A stretch of 64,000 nucleotides of DNA from positions 11,431 through 75,430 of the forward strand of contig CAZFFP010000007.1 in the NCBI GenBank assembly GCA_964518215.1, read 5' to 3'. The notes under the pieces are model-generated. The model was given only the letters and a program-made list of their open reading frames with translations. It did not search any database and was not told where the DNA came from. Position 1 is the first letter of the stretch. Each line of letters opens with the position of its first letter. Shown one piece after another: positions 1-8,879 of the stretch. Made by a program: the position numbers and the translations under genes. The DNA is from CAYSGX01 sp964518215 (GTDB lineage: Bacteria > Bacteroidota > Bacteroidia > Chitinophagales > CAIOSU01).

Positions 1-1
1 A

Positions 2-265
2 TACAACAACCTGCTTCCCGGAAGCTATAAGCTGAAAATTATTCAGGATGAAAACCAAAATAATGAGTGGGACACCGGAAATTATCTTCAAAGCATTCAG
101 CCAGAACCAATTATATATTTTCCTGAAAACATAGATGTTCGTGCTAAGTGGGAAAATGAGGTGAAGTTCAGTTTGAAGAAGCCTAAAAAGATAGAAGTGG
201 AAGAGAACGATGTCGAAGAAGACTCCTCAAAAATAATGGATACTGATTCTGACACAGACGAGTAA
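2..265 (+). CDS. C-terminal end of Ig-like domain protein (partial)
   Basis: Only the last 87 codons are in the window, so the start and most domains are missing. The visible part has a beta-strand-rich ending with LPGSYKLKIIQDENQNNEWD, then IYFPENIDVRAKWENE, then an acidic Asp/Glu/Ser tail up to the TAA. From family memory this resembles the end of Bacteroidota Ig-like (Big_5/SbsA type) surface lipoproteins, in which a carboxypeptidase-regulatory-like fold closes the chain. That assignment is inference from a short fragment. It stops 78 bases before asnB and probably belongs to a different unit. Confidence 0.55.
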   Translation, partial: YNNLLPGSYKLKIIQDENQNNEWDTGNYLQSIQPEPIIYFPENIDVRAKWENEVKFSLKKPKKIEVEENDVEEDSSKIMDTDSDTDE

Positions 266-343
266 ATTTCTTAGCGTTGGTAACTGCACAAGCATTATTT
301 TTATCCCTGTTCAAATTTACTCCCAAGAACATCTTTTCTCTTC

Positions 344-2254
344 ATGTGCGGAATAGCCGGAACTATTGTGTTTAATGCCAATGCCGAAAAGTACTCGGAA
401 CAGCTTCATAATGCCACTCGCGCACTCTCCAAAAGAGGTCCCGATGCGCAAAATGTTTTTATTGACAGATGCGCAGCGTTGGGTCATGCACGGCTTTCTA
501 TTATAGATACTTCCGAAGCGGGCACACAACCCATGAACGACCACACCGGCAGATATGTGATTGTGTTCAACGGAGAAATTTACAACTACCCCGCACTGAA
601 AAAAGATTTATTGCAAAAAGGCTATGTATTTCACAACAATACAGACACCGAAGTGCTGTTGAATTTATATGCCGAATACGGAACTGATAGTCTGCAACAC
701 CTCAACGGATTTTTCGCTTTTGCCATTTATGACAAAACCAACGAAACGGTTTTTATGGCGCGCGACCGCATGGGCATCAAACCGTTTTTGTATTACAAAG
801 ACGAAACACGATTGGTGTTTGCTTCAGAAATGAAAGCCATTGTTCCCTTCCTCGAAAACAAACAATTGCACACCGAAGCGCTTTATACTTATTTACAACT
901 AAACTATACGCCTGCTCCATTCACCATGTTTAAAGGCGTTGAAAAACTATCGCCCGGGCATTATATCACGGCAGATAAAACAGGCTCTTTTGAAATCAAA
1001 AAATATTACAGCGCACAGGAGCCGAAAGAAAAAGAGGCTTCAAAAAACAATATCGGTTACGAAAATGCTCAAGCTCAGTTTGAATTATTGCTGCGCCAAT
1101 CGGTTGAAAAAAGATTGATTGCCGATGTGCCTTTAGGCTCATTTCTGAGCGGAGGCATGGACTCATCGGTGATTGCCATGCTGGCAGCACAATATTCGCC
1201 TAATATCAATACTTTTTCGATTGGTTTTAAAGACGAGCCGTACTTCGATGAAACCTATTTCGCCAATTTGGTTGCCAAAAAAATAAAAACAAATCATACG
1301 GTTTTTTCATTGTCGAACAATGATTTGTTGCAGCACCTCTTTGACATACTCGATTATCTCGATGACCCTTTTGCCGATTCGTCAGCCATAGCCGTGTATA
1401 TATTGTGTAAGGAAACGCGCAACAAAATCACCGTAGCGCTTTCGGGCGATGGAGCAGATGAATTGTTGGGCGGCTACAATAAGCACTATGCCGAATGGAA
1501 TGCGCGCAACAGAAAGATACTGAATGCTTTTCTGAAAATTTCATCTCCCGTTTTCGGTTGGTTTCCTCAATCAAGAAATTCATTTTTTTCGAACAAAGCA
1601 AGGCAGCTTTCGCGCTATGCCGGTGGATTGAAAATGACTGCCGCTGAACGCTATTGGCGGTGGTGCGCTTTCACCGATGAAAAAGGCGCGGGAAATTTTC
1701 TTTCAAAAAAAATCAATCAAAATTTAGACTGCGGAAGCTATATGAATTTGAAGCGCAGCTACACCTGTTATATTGACGAACGAAAGGCGATGAACGATGT
1801 TTTTTATGCCGACCTGCATTTGGTTTTGCCCAACGATATGCTCACGAAAGTGGATTTAATGTCAATGGCAAACAGTCTCGAAGTGCGGGTGCCTTTCCTC
1901 GACCATGAGTTGGTAGATTTTGTTTTCTCTTTGCCTTCGGAATATAAAATCACTTCTAAAGAGCGCAAGAAAATTTTAGCCGACACTTTCAGAAAACAAT
2001 TGCCCGAAGAAATTTTCACAAGGGCAAAACATGGATTTGAAGTGCCTTTGCTCAAGTGGTTCAGAAACGAGTTGCGCTCATTAATAGAAGACGATTTGCT
2101 GAACGACAGATTTGTTTCCGAACAAAATATTTTCAATACTGAAGCCATCAAAAATTTGAAACAAAAACTTTTCTCTTCCAGCCCGGGCGATGCGCACGCG
2201 CACGTGTGGGCGCTCCTCGTGTTTCAATATTGGTGGAAAAAACATTTCAACTGA
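344..2254 (+). CDS. asnB: Asparagine synthase (glutamine-hydrolysing)
   Basis: 636 residues, the usual size. The product begins MCGIAGT, which exposes Cys2 as the class II glutaminase nucleophile after Met removal. The glutaminase domain covers about residues 1-210 (FNGEIYN near 76-82). The synthetase domain follows, with the PP-loop SGGMDS at 269-274 and SGDGADELLGGY further on. It makes an amide from glutamine ammonia and an ATP-activated carboxylate, normally Asp to Asn. Members in polysaccharide loci are often suspected of amidating uronic acids; the position here, overlapping a glycosyltransferase (ATGA at 2252-2256), allows that but does not prove it. The start is fixed by the required MCG. 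Confidence 0.93.
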   Translation: MCGIAGTIVFNANAEKYSEQLHNATRALSKRGPDAQNVFIDRCAALGHARLSIIDTSEAGTQPMNDHTGRYVIVFNGEIYNYPALKKDLLQKGYVFHNNTDTEVLLNLYAEYGTDSLQHLNGFFAFAIYDKTNETVFMARDRMGIKPFLYYKDETRLVFASEMKAIVPFLENKQLHTEALYTYLQLNYTPAPFTMFKGVEKLSPGHYITADKTGSFEIKKYYSAQEPKEKEASKNNIGYENAQAQFELLLRQSVEKRLIADVPLGSFLSGGMDSSVIAMLAAQYSPNINTFSIGFKDEPYFDETYFANLVAKKIKTNHTVFSLSNNDLLQHLFDILDYLDDPFADSSAIAVYILCKETRNKITVALSGDGADELLGGYNKHYAEWNARNRKILNAFLKISSPVFGWFPQSRNSFFSNKARQLSRYAGGLKMTAAERYWRWCAFTDEKGAGNFLSKKINQNLDCGSYMNLKRSYTCYIDERKAMNDVFYADLHLVLPNDMLTKVDLMSMANSLEVRVPFLDHELVDFVFSLPSEYKITSKERKKILADTFRKQLPEEIFTRAKHGFEVPLLKWFRNELRSLIEDDLLNDRFVSEQNIFNTEAIKNLKQKLFSSSPGDAHAHVWALLVFQYWWKKHFN

Positions 2255-3471
2255 TGCCGAAAATTCTGAGGATAATCAACAGACTGAATCTGGGAGGACC
2301 GACCTTCAATGCGGCATATTTGACGAAGCATTTAGCGCCCGAATACGAAACGCTTTTATTGGCGGGAATGAAAGACGATTCGGAAGCATCTTCAGAATTT
2401 ATTTTGCAAGACATGGGTTTGCAGCCGCGCTATATTTCTGATATGCACCGCAGCATCAATCCGCTCAACGATGTGAAAGCTTTACAGGAAATCAAAAAAA
2501 TAATCCGGGAATTTCGTCCCGACATTGTGCACACACATGCGGCAAAAGCGGGTGCACTGGGACGGCTGGCTGCCAAACAATGCGGGGTTCCGGTCATTGT
2601 GCATACGTTTCACGGGCATGTGTTTCATTCCTATTTCAATCCGCTGAAAACAAAAGTTTTTATTCAAATAGAAAGGTATTTGGCAGGCATCAGCACCGGC
2701 ATTATTGCCATCAGCGAATTGCAAAAAAAAGAACTTTCCGAAACATTTAAAATTTGTGCCGCAGAAAAAATTAAAGTCATTCCATTGGGTTTCGATTTAG
2801 ATAAATTTCGAACCAACATGCAAGAGAAGCGTGTGCGGTTTCGCAAAGCATACAATATTACCGATGATGAAATTGCAGTGGGTATTGTAGGCAGATTGGT
2901 TCCCGTAAAAAATCATTCGTTGTTTTTGGAAGCCATTCAGAAAGTTCGCTCTGCAACTAATAAGAGAGTCAGATTTTTTATTGTAGGCGATGGCGAGGAG
3001 CGTCAGAAAATTGAGGCAAAAGCCACTGCGCTCGGTATAGATTTTATTTCAGAAAATTTTGAACAACAAAGTGCCACACTTACTTTCACTTCATGGCTCA
3101 AAGACATTGACCGCGTGAATGCAGGTGTGGATATCATTGCGCTGACCTCCATGAACGAGGGCACTCCCGTGAGCATAATTGAGGCACAGGCAGCCGACAA
3201 GCCTATTGTATCCACAAGAGTGGGCGGCATGAAAGATATTGTTTCGGAAGGCGAAACCGCACTATTGTCGGAGCCAACAAATAGCGATGCGTTTTCAAAC
3301 AATTTGCTCAAAATGATAGAAGACGATGACTTTAGATTTTCGTGCGGCAGTCGTGGCAGCGAAATGGTGATGCAGAAATTCAGCTATCAGAGATTGGTGA
3401 GCGATATGCGGGAGTATTATGATATGCTGTTGATGCAGAAAAAGAAATACCCTCATGCTAACGCTAAATGA
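2254..3471 (+). CDS. Glycosyltransferase family 4
   Basis: 405 residues from the ATG that overlaps the asnB stop (TGATG). GT-B fold: an N-terminal acceptor domain with RINRLNLGGPTFNA and VHTHAAKAGALGRLAA, and a C-terminal nucleotide-sugar domain with GIVGRLVPVKNH and the EX7E signature in MNEGTPVSIIEAQA. It is expected to transfer a hexose or related sugar from a nucleotide donor to a lipid-linked acceptor on the cytoplasmic face of the inner membrane. A longer in-frame reading from 2206 lies inside asnB and was rejected. The specific sugar cannot be told. Confidence 0.88.
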   Translation: MPKILRIINRLNLGGPTFNAAYLTKHLAPEYETLLLAGMKDDSEASSEFILQDMGLQPRYISDMHRSINPLNDVKALQEIKKIIREFRPDIVHTHAAKAGALGRLAAKQCGVPVIVHTFHGHVFHSYFNPLKTKVFIQIERYLAGISTGIIAISELQKKELSETFKICAAEKIKVIPLGFDLDKFRTNMQEKRVRFRKAYNITDDEIAVGIVGRLVPVKNHSLFLEAIQKVRSATNKRVRFFIVGDGEERQKIEAKATALGIDFISENFEQQSATLTFTSWLKDIDRVNAGVDIIALTSMNEGTPVSIIEAQAADKPIVSTRVGGMKDIVSEGETALLSEPTNSDAFSNNLLKMIEDDDFRFSCGSRGSEMVMQKFSYQRLVSDMREYYDMLLMQKKKYPHANAK

Positions 3472-3486
3472 TTATTTTTGCCATAT

Positions 3487-4269
3487 ATGACAATGAAGTT
3501 CATGAAACGCCTGCTTCCAATCTTTTTGCTGCTTTTTTTAATGAGTTCGTGCAAAGTGTTTTTTCCCAACTACCTTTTAAGAGAAACCAAAGATTTCATG
3601 TATTTCGACATGGTCGAGCAGGCGGAAGCTTTTCACACCGTGATGCCGGGCGATTATATTTCGTTTTTTGTAACGCCCATGAGCGGCATGAGGCTGATTG
3701 ACCCCTTTGGAGCGGAAGACGGTGCGGGCGGGGGGGCAGGAGCTCAAAGAATGATGATGCAAGGAGCAAATTATTTTGTAAGAGATGACGGAATTGTTGA
3801 TTTGCCGGTGCTGGGAGAAGTTTATGTAAAAGGCAAAAATCGCCTCGACCTTGAAAAAGAGCTGCGGGAAAAATTTTCGGTGATTTTTGTGGATCCATAC
3901 CTAATTGTTAATGTATCGAACAGAAGAGCTTTTTTAATGGCAGGATTAGGCAACGCGAAAGTAATTCCATTGCCCAGAGAAAATACCACATTAGTGGAAC
4001 TGCTCGCTCTTTCGGGTGGCATTGGCGGGGGGGCAAAATCGCATAAAATCAGAATTATCAGGGGCGATTACAACAACCCAACAATTAAAAAAATAGACCT
4101 TTCTACTATTAAAGGGTTAACAGATGCCAGCACCATCATTTATGCAAATGATTTGATTATTATAGACCCTGTAACCCGAGCAGTGCCTGCTGTATTGAGA
4201 GAAATAACGCCCATACTTACATTGTTAACTACATTAGTCACCTTATCGCTGTTTTACAGGAGGTTTTAG
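3487..4269 (+). CDS. Wza-like polysaccharide export lipoprotein
   Basis: About 260 residues. A lipoprotein signal (basic MKFMKRLLPIF, hydrophobic run, LMSSC lipobox) predicts outer-membrane anchoring. A Poly_export domain (YFVRDDGIVDLPVLGEVYV) and a SLBB-like part (RAFLMAGLGNAKVIPLPREN, LSGGIGG) follow. A hydrophobic segment ends in LFYRRF. This is the outer-membrane export channel partner of a Wzc-type co-polymerase, encoded next with no gap. Start choice: ATG at 3487 or 3493; an in-frame TTG at 3478 is possible. TATTTTTG at 3473-3480 also fits the Bacteroidota -7 pattern and may be an internal promoter. Confidence 0.87.
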   Translation: MTMKFMKRLLPIFLLLFLMSSCKVFFPNYLLRETKDFMYFDMVEQAEAFHTVMPGDYISFFVTPMSGMRLIDPFGAEDGAGGGAGAQRMMMQGANYFVRDDGIVDLPVLGEVYVKGKNRLDLEKELREKFSVIFVDPYLIVNVSNRRAFLMAGLGNAKVIPLPRENTTLVELLALSGGIGGGAKSHKIRIIRGDYNNPTIKKIDLSTIKGLTDASTIIYANDLIIIDPVTRAVPAVLREITPILTLLTTLVTLSLFYRRF

Positions 4270-6705
4270 ATGAATTCCAGACCATCATTATTAAATGCAC
4301 TTCAGGAGCTATTGGGGCAGGACATCAATGTTAGTCTGATTGTTTCCAGTTTTAAAAAGAGCATTCTTTGGATTTTATTCTTGCTCATTATTGCTATTGT
4401 TTCTATTAGTCTCTATTTGCGATACACTTTACCGGTTTACGAATCAACCTTCTCCATTATTTATAAACCGGGAGCCAGCACTGAAGCCTCTATCATGGGA
4501 TTTAAAGATGTGCTTTCTACTGCAGAAGAAGATATTGTGCGCGAACTTCAGTTTTTTAAATCAAGAACGTTGTCTGAAGTTGTAGCAGCCAAGCTTAATT
4601 TGCAAGTAAGTTATTTTTTAGAAGGGAAAAGCCGCTTTATTTCCTCCGAAATTTATCGTTCCTCTCCTTTTTTGGTCAATTCAGTAAAAGTAAAAGACTC
4701 TAAAATTTTAGATGTTCCCATTAGTTTCAAGCATGTTGATAACAGAAAGTATGAATTACAATATCAGGTTTCGGGAAAAAATTATTCCGAAACATTCCCT
4801 TACAATTCATCGTTTGAAAATAATTTTTTTGAAATAGAGATTATTCGTTCTCCGACCAATTTTTCAAAAGAAGCCTTTCAAGACAGAAAACATTTTTTTG
4901 TTATTAACAACATGGAGCGCGTTTACAAGGAAATTAATTCTGGATTAACCGTAACCATGAAAGACAGGAAGACCGCCATCATCAGCTATCAAAACAACAA
5001 CCCCAATATTGCCAAAGATATTTTGGAAAATTCTGTGGCAACTTTTCTGGAATTAAATAAAAAAAGAAAATCGGAAAGTGCCGACCAGATAATTGCATTT
5101 CTCGAAACCAAAATAGATTCTTTCCGAAACGATTTAATGTTGTTTCAGGATTCGCTTCGGCTGTTTAGGATTGAAAATAAATTTATCAATCCGGAAAACA
5201 TGAGCAAGATAGTTTCAGACAACCTGTCGAAACTGGAGTCTCAAAAAATGGATATCGAGTATCGCTTGAAAGTAATTAAATGGTTTGAAGATTATATTGA
5301 TGAAACCAAAGACATCCGCATGCTTTCGGCAATATTGCTGGAAGGAGAAATGCAAAGCCTTAGTTCTGTTATTTCTTCTATTAAAGAATTGGAATTTCAG
5401 CGCGAGAATTTAAGTATGAGCAATACCCGCGAACACCCGCGAATGATTCGTTTGGATAATAAAGCAAACGAATTGCTCAACGAAGTGAAAATAAATATTG
5501 ATAATGCACGAGATAAAATTGCTTTCAAAAGCAGCATACTTGAAGAGCAATACCAAAAAAACATTGCTGAAATGTTTTTGCTGCCGGAAAAAGAAGCAGA
5601 GTATGTTCGCCTCATGAAGAAGCTGAACATGATAGAGGGATATTACAACTTGCTGTTAGATAAGCTTTCTACTTACACCATTTCGAAGCAGGGCATCGTA
5701 TCGGATTATATTACGCTCGAAAAAGCCTCCACCGCAATAGAGCCGGTTTCGCCTAAAAAAATTCAGATTTGGCTAATTGGCATCGTTTCGGTATTTGTGG
5801 TGGGGCTGATTATGATTTTGGCAAGATATATATTGCACACTACCATTATCTCTGTTGATGAAATCAGAAGAAGTACCAAGGCTGCTTTTCTTGGAGTTAT
5901 ACCCACTTATCAAGAAGACATGAAAAACCGTCAAATTGTAGTGAGTGCCACTTCAAAAACCATGATGTCTGAAGCCTTTAGAACCATTCGGTCTAACATG
6001 CAATTCATTGATAATTCGCCCGGACCCAAAGTGATTGCCATTACGTCCTCCATATCGGGCGAAGGAAAAACCTTTTCAGCACTGAATATTGCTGCCATAT
6101 TATCGCTTCTGGAAAAGAAAGTAGTGCTTTTGGACTTTGACATGAGAAGACCCCGCCTAAATCAGAGCTTCGATGTTGATAACGATAAGGGCGTCAGCAC
6201 CATTCTTATTGGCAGAGACACCTATCAAGAATGTTTGCGAAAAACAGAACTTGAAAATCTGCAATTCATCACTTCCGGACCGATTCCTCCCAATCCTGCC
6301 GAATTAATTTTATCTGCTAACGCCAAAAAATTGATTCAGGATTTGAAACAAAAGTTCGATTATGTAATTGTGGACACGCCCCCCATTGGCCTGGTTACTG
6401 ACGGGCTTGAAATGATACAAGGAGCCGACTTCCCGATATATGTGTTTAGAGCAGATTATTCCGACAGGGCATTTATTAATAATCTCGACAAGCTTATAGA
6501 CGAAAACAAAGTAAACCATCTTTCATTCATTTTGAACGATGTGGGACGTGGAGTTTCGGGATATTACTATGATAAAAGTTATACTTACAGTTATTCTTAT
6601 GGCTATGGTTATGGCGCAGGATATTATGTAGAAGAACCTGCTGCGGGAAAAAAATCAACACTAAGAAAGTTAATTGATATTTTTTCGGGAGAAAAGAATA
6701 AATAG
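4270..6705 (+). CDS. Wzc-like polysaccharide co-polymerase / tyrosine autokinase
   Basis: 811 residues. The order is: N-terminal membrane segment (about 35-55), Wzz-type periplasmic region with long coiled-coil helices (about 270-470), a second membrane segment near 500-520, and a cytoplasmic BY-kinase. The kinase has Walker A SSISGEGKT near 595, Walker A' VVLLDFDMRR near 617 and Walker B YVIVDTPPIG near 698. The C-terminus has a Tyr cluster (GYYYDKSYTYSYSYGYGYG) for autophosphorylation. It controls chain length and export with the Wza-like lipoprotein just upstream. Presence of Wza/Wzc next to a Wzm/Wzt exporter further along suggests two export routes or a hybrid locus. Confidence 0.9.
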   Translation: MNSRPSLLNALQELLGQDINVSLIVSSFKKSILWILFLLIIAIVSISLYLRYTLPVYESTFSIIYKPGASTEASIMGFKDVLSTAEEDIVRELQFFKSRTLSEVVAAKLNLQVSYFLEGKSRFISSEIYRSSPFLVNSVKVKDSKILDVPISFKHVDNRKYELQYQVSGKNYSETFPYNSSFENNFFEIEIIRSPTNFSKEAFQDRKHFFVINNMERVYKEINSGLTVTMKDRKTAIISYQNNNPNIAKDILENSVATFLELNKKRKSESADQIIAFLETKIDSFRNDLMLFQDSLRLFRIENKFINPENMSKIVSDNLSKLESQKMDIEYRLKVIKWFEDYIDETKDIRMLSAILLEGEMQSLSSVISSIKELEFQRENLSMSNTREHPRMIRLDNKANELLNEVKINIDNARDKIAFKSSILEEQYQKNIAEMFLLPEKEAEYVRLMKKLNMIEGYYNLLLDKLSTYTISKQGIVSDYITLEKASTAIEPVSPKKIQIWLIGIVSVFVVGLIMILARYILHTTIISVDEIRRSTKAAFLGVIPTYQEDMKNRQIVVSATSKTMMSEAFRTIRSNMQFIDNSPGPKVIAITSSISGEGKTFSALNIAAILSLLEKKVVLLDFDMRRPRLNQSFDVDNDKGVSTILIGRDTYQECLRKTELENLQFITSGPIPPNPAELILSANAKKLIQDLKQKFDYVIVDTPPIGLVTDGLEMIQGADFPIYVFRADYSDRAFINNLDKLIDENKVNHLSFILNDVGRGVSGYYYDKSYTYSYSYGYGYGAGYYVEEPAAGKKSTLRKLIDIFSGEKNK

Positions 6706-6715
6706 CAAGAAAACC

Positions 6716-7825
6716 ATGGATACATTTTCCTACAATAGCATATTTTATCTTATATTTTTTGGTGTAGCAATCATCTTTTCACTGCTCATCAATTTCCTGA
6801 TATTGCGTTTTTCCACAAATCTCGGTGTGAGAAATATGCCCGATACCGGGCAAATCAGATGGGGCTCTGCTTCAAAGCCTTCGTTGGGTGGCTTTTCTTT
6901 TTATATCGTTTTTCTAATGTCTATTTCAACGCTAGGAATTTTTCCCGATGAAGACAGTAATTTTTTCAACAAACAATTGGTAGGGCTGATGTCAGCATCG
7001 AGCCTTGGTTTTCTTCTGGGCTTGGCAGACGATGCGTTTAATACGAATCCTTTAGTAAAATTCATCGGACAATTTACTTGCGCCAGCTTACTCATACTTA
7101 CCGGTTTTTTAATTAAAGCAACGCCCATGCCCGAATTGAACTATCTAATTACCATTATATGGGTCATTGGGTTAATGAATTCCATTAATATGCTCGACAA
7201 TATGGATGGAATTACAGCAGGTACTTCTGCAAGTATTATTATTGGAGGTATTGTATTGATTCTTTCCGACCATGGAGTAAACAATGTTTTTCTGATTGTT
7301 ATGTTGGGCGTGCTGGGAGCGCTGGTGGGCTTTTTGTTTTTCAACTGGCACCCTTCAAAAATGTATATGGGCGACACCGGAAGCCAGTTTCTCGGAGTTT
7401 TTTTGGCGGGCATTTCTATTTTGTTTTTTTGGAACTACCGTCAGGATGAAATTTCTGTAATAGATTTCAGACAGTTTTTATTTCCCGCGTTGTTGTTTAT
7501 AGTTCCATTGGTTGATACCGGAACAGTATTTATCAGAAGGCTTATGAGAAGGCAATCTCCGTTTGTTGGCGGCAAAGATCATACCACACACCACTTAGCT
7601 TATTTGGGATTGTCCGATAGTATAGTTGCTTTGGTCTTTATTTTTCTTTCATTGCTTTCGGTGGCTTTTGTTTATTTCTTGTATAATAAGTTTGAAGTTT
7701 GGGACAACACCTATACTTTAATGGGTTTTGCCTATTTCTTTTTTATTTTCATAATCATGCAGGTGTTGTATAATATAGGTAAGAAAAAGAACGAAATTTC
7801 ATTGAAACAAACGGGTTTAAATTAA
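6716..7825 (+). CDS. WecA/MraY-like undecaprenyl-phosphate sugar-1-phosphate transferase
   Basis: 369 residues from ATG 6716; an in-frame upstream start at 6674 lies inside the kinase gene and was rejected. A polytopic membrane protein of about ten helices. Family motifs: LGLADDAFNTNP (Asp pair on a cytoplasmic loop), INMLDNMDGITAG, FNWHPSKMYMGDTGSQFLG, and a His-rich GGKDHTTHHLAYLG loop near 300. The enzyme starts a lipid-linked glycan by moving a sugar-1-phosphate from UDP-sugar to undecaprenyl phosphate. It closes the first gene block and is followed by a 126-base spacer with two palindromes. Confidence 0.88.
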   Translation: MDTFSYNSIFYLIFFGVAIIFSLLINFLILRFSTNLGVRNMPDTGQIRWGSASKPSLGGFSFYIVFLMSISTLGIFPDEDSNFFNKQLVGLMSASSLGFLLGLADDAFNTNPLVKFIGQFTCASLLILTGFLIKATPMPELNYLITIIWVIGLMNSINMLDNMDGITAGTSASIIIGGIVLILSDHGVNNVFLIVMLGVLGALVGFLFFNWHPSKMYMGDTGSQFLGVFLAGISILFFWNYRQDEISVIDFRQFLFPALLFIVPLVDTGTVFIRRLMRRQSPFVGGKDHTTHHLAYLGLSDSIVALVFIFLSLLSVAFVYFLYNKFEVWDNTYTLMGFAYFFFIFIIMQVLYNIGKKKNEISLKQTGLN

Positions 7826-7882
7826 ACCTTCATCAGCATTTTATTTTTATTGCAAGCATTGATTGCTAAAGCGGGCCGTTTT

Positions 7883-7898
7883 AATGATAAATATCATT
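7883..7898. promoter_or_regulatory. Perfect short palindrome upstream of the PhyH block
   Basis: AATGATA-AA-TATCATT, seven-base arms around a two-base centre. It lies 54 bases before the first PhyH start and 18 bases before a second, larger inverted repeat. Shape and position suit a dimeric regulator site. No regulator family is recognised. Confidence 0.35.
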
Positions 7899-7915
7899 GA
7901 ATTAATCAGTTCTCA

Positions 7916-7943
7916 TTTTGTAACTTAGATGTTAGTTACAAAA
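7916..7943. promoter_or_regulatory. 10-base inverted repeat directly before first PhyH gene
   Basis: TTTTGTAACT and AGTTACAAAA are perfect ten-base arms with an eight-base centre, ending eight bases before the ATG at 7952. TAACTTAG inside it is one base from the Bacteroidota -7 pattern TAnnTTTG, so it could be a promoter overlapped by an operator, or a leader hairpin hiding the start region. Both readings are inference. Confidence 0.4.
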
Positions 7944-7951
7944 TTTTAAAA

Positions 7952-8878
7952 ATGCCACACAGAAGAGTTCTCCATGACGATACGCTTGAAGCCCAATTTC
8001 AAAAAGACGGTTATGTGCGTGCGCCTTTCATAACGACCGAGGAGGTAGAGGCTCTAAAACAAAAGTTTTTTGATACCCTACCCCAAAGCGGTGGACAAAT
8101 TACGGCTGATGAAACGGGCGTGGATGGCGGCAATCTGATTACCTACGACTTTACTTTTATTGATAAGAACCCCAACTACAAAAGGTTAGTGTTCGATATT
8201 ATTACTGATTATTTCAAGCCGCATGTGGAGAGGCTTTTGGTAAACTATAAGCCAATTATTGCCAACTACATTCATAAGCGCCCTGAAGGAGGCGAAGTGC
8301 CCTTGCATCAAAATTGGGCTTTTGTAGATGAAAGGAAGTGCACTTCTGTTTCGATTTGGTGCCCGCTTGTGGACTCAACAGTTGACAATGGCACCCTTCA
8401 GGTAGTGCCCGGAAGTCACAAGCGTTTTGGTGAGTTTCGTGGCCCTATGGTCTCTTGGGAATTGGATAACATCAAGAAGGAATTAATCAACAAATATCTT
8501 GTTCCGCTCGAAACCAAAGCCGGTGATTGTGTTATTTTAGATGACAGTATTATTCATTATTCTGCCATCAACAAAACTCCCGGGCTGCGCCTGACTATTC
8601 AGCTTATTTTAATTCCTTCTGAAGAGCCATCTATACACTATCACATGGATCCGCAACAACCCGAAATAATTCAGGTGCTTGAGGTCGACAAGGATTTTTA
8701 CATGGAGTTCAACCCTTGGGCAAAACCAAAAAACGCGAAGCAGTTGCGCTCTTTCAGATTAAATCAACCGTTAATTAACGAGCAAGAATATTTGCAAAGA
8801 ATGAAATTGCCTAAGATTGATGAGCCACAGAAAAATTCACCGCGATTTTTTGAAAGATTAAAGGCGGTGTTTTCATAA
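7952..8878 (+). CDS. PhyH-family Fe(II)/2OG dioxygenase with altered HxN iron site
   Basis: 308 residues, normal family length. The double-stranded beta-helix core is intact: LEAQFQKDGYVRAPF at the start, SVSIWCPLVDSTVDNGTLQVVPGSHK in the middle (two parts), distal His202 and 2OG-binding Arg213 in IIHYSAINKTPGLRL. The proximal iron motif, HxD in its paralogues here, reads His119-Gln-Asn121 (codon AAT, 8312-8314). Asn in place of the carboxylate is expected to weaken or change iron chemistry, so this copy may be inactive, structural, or altered in reaction. It begins the oxygenase island and is followed by the exporter permease after one base, implying one transcript. Confidence 0.85.
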   Translation: MPHRRVLHDDTLEAQFQKDGYVRAPFITTEEVEALKQKFFDTLPQSGGQITADETGVDGGNLITYDFTFIDKNPNYKRLVFDIITDYFKPHVERLLVNYKPIIANYIHKRPEGGEVPLHQNWAFVDERKCTSVSIWCPLVDSTVDNGTLQVVPGSHKRFGEFRGPMVSWELDNIKKELINKYLVPLETKAGDCVILDDSIIHYSAINKTPGLRLTIQLILIPSEEPSIHYHMDPQQPEIIQVLEVDKDFYMEFNPWAKPKNAKQLRSFRLNQPLINEQEYLQRMKLPKIDEPQKNSPRFFERLKAVFS

Positions 8879-8879
8879 A

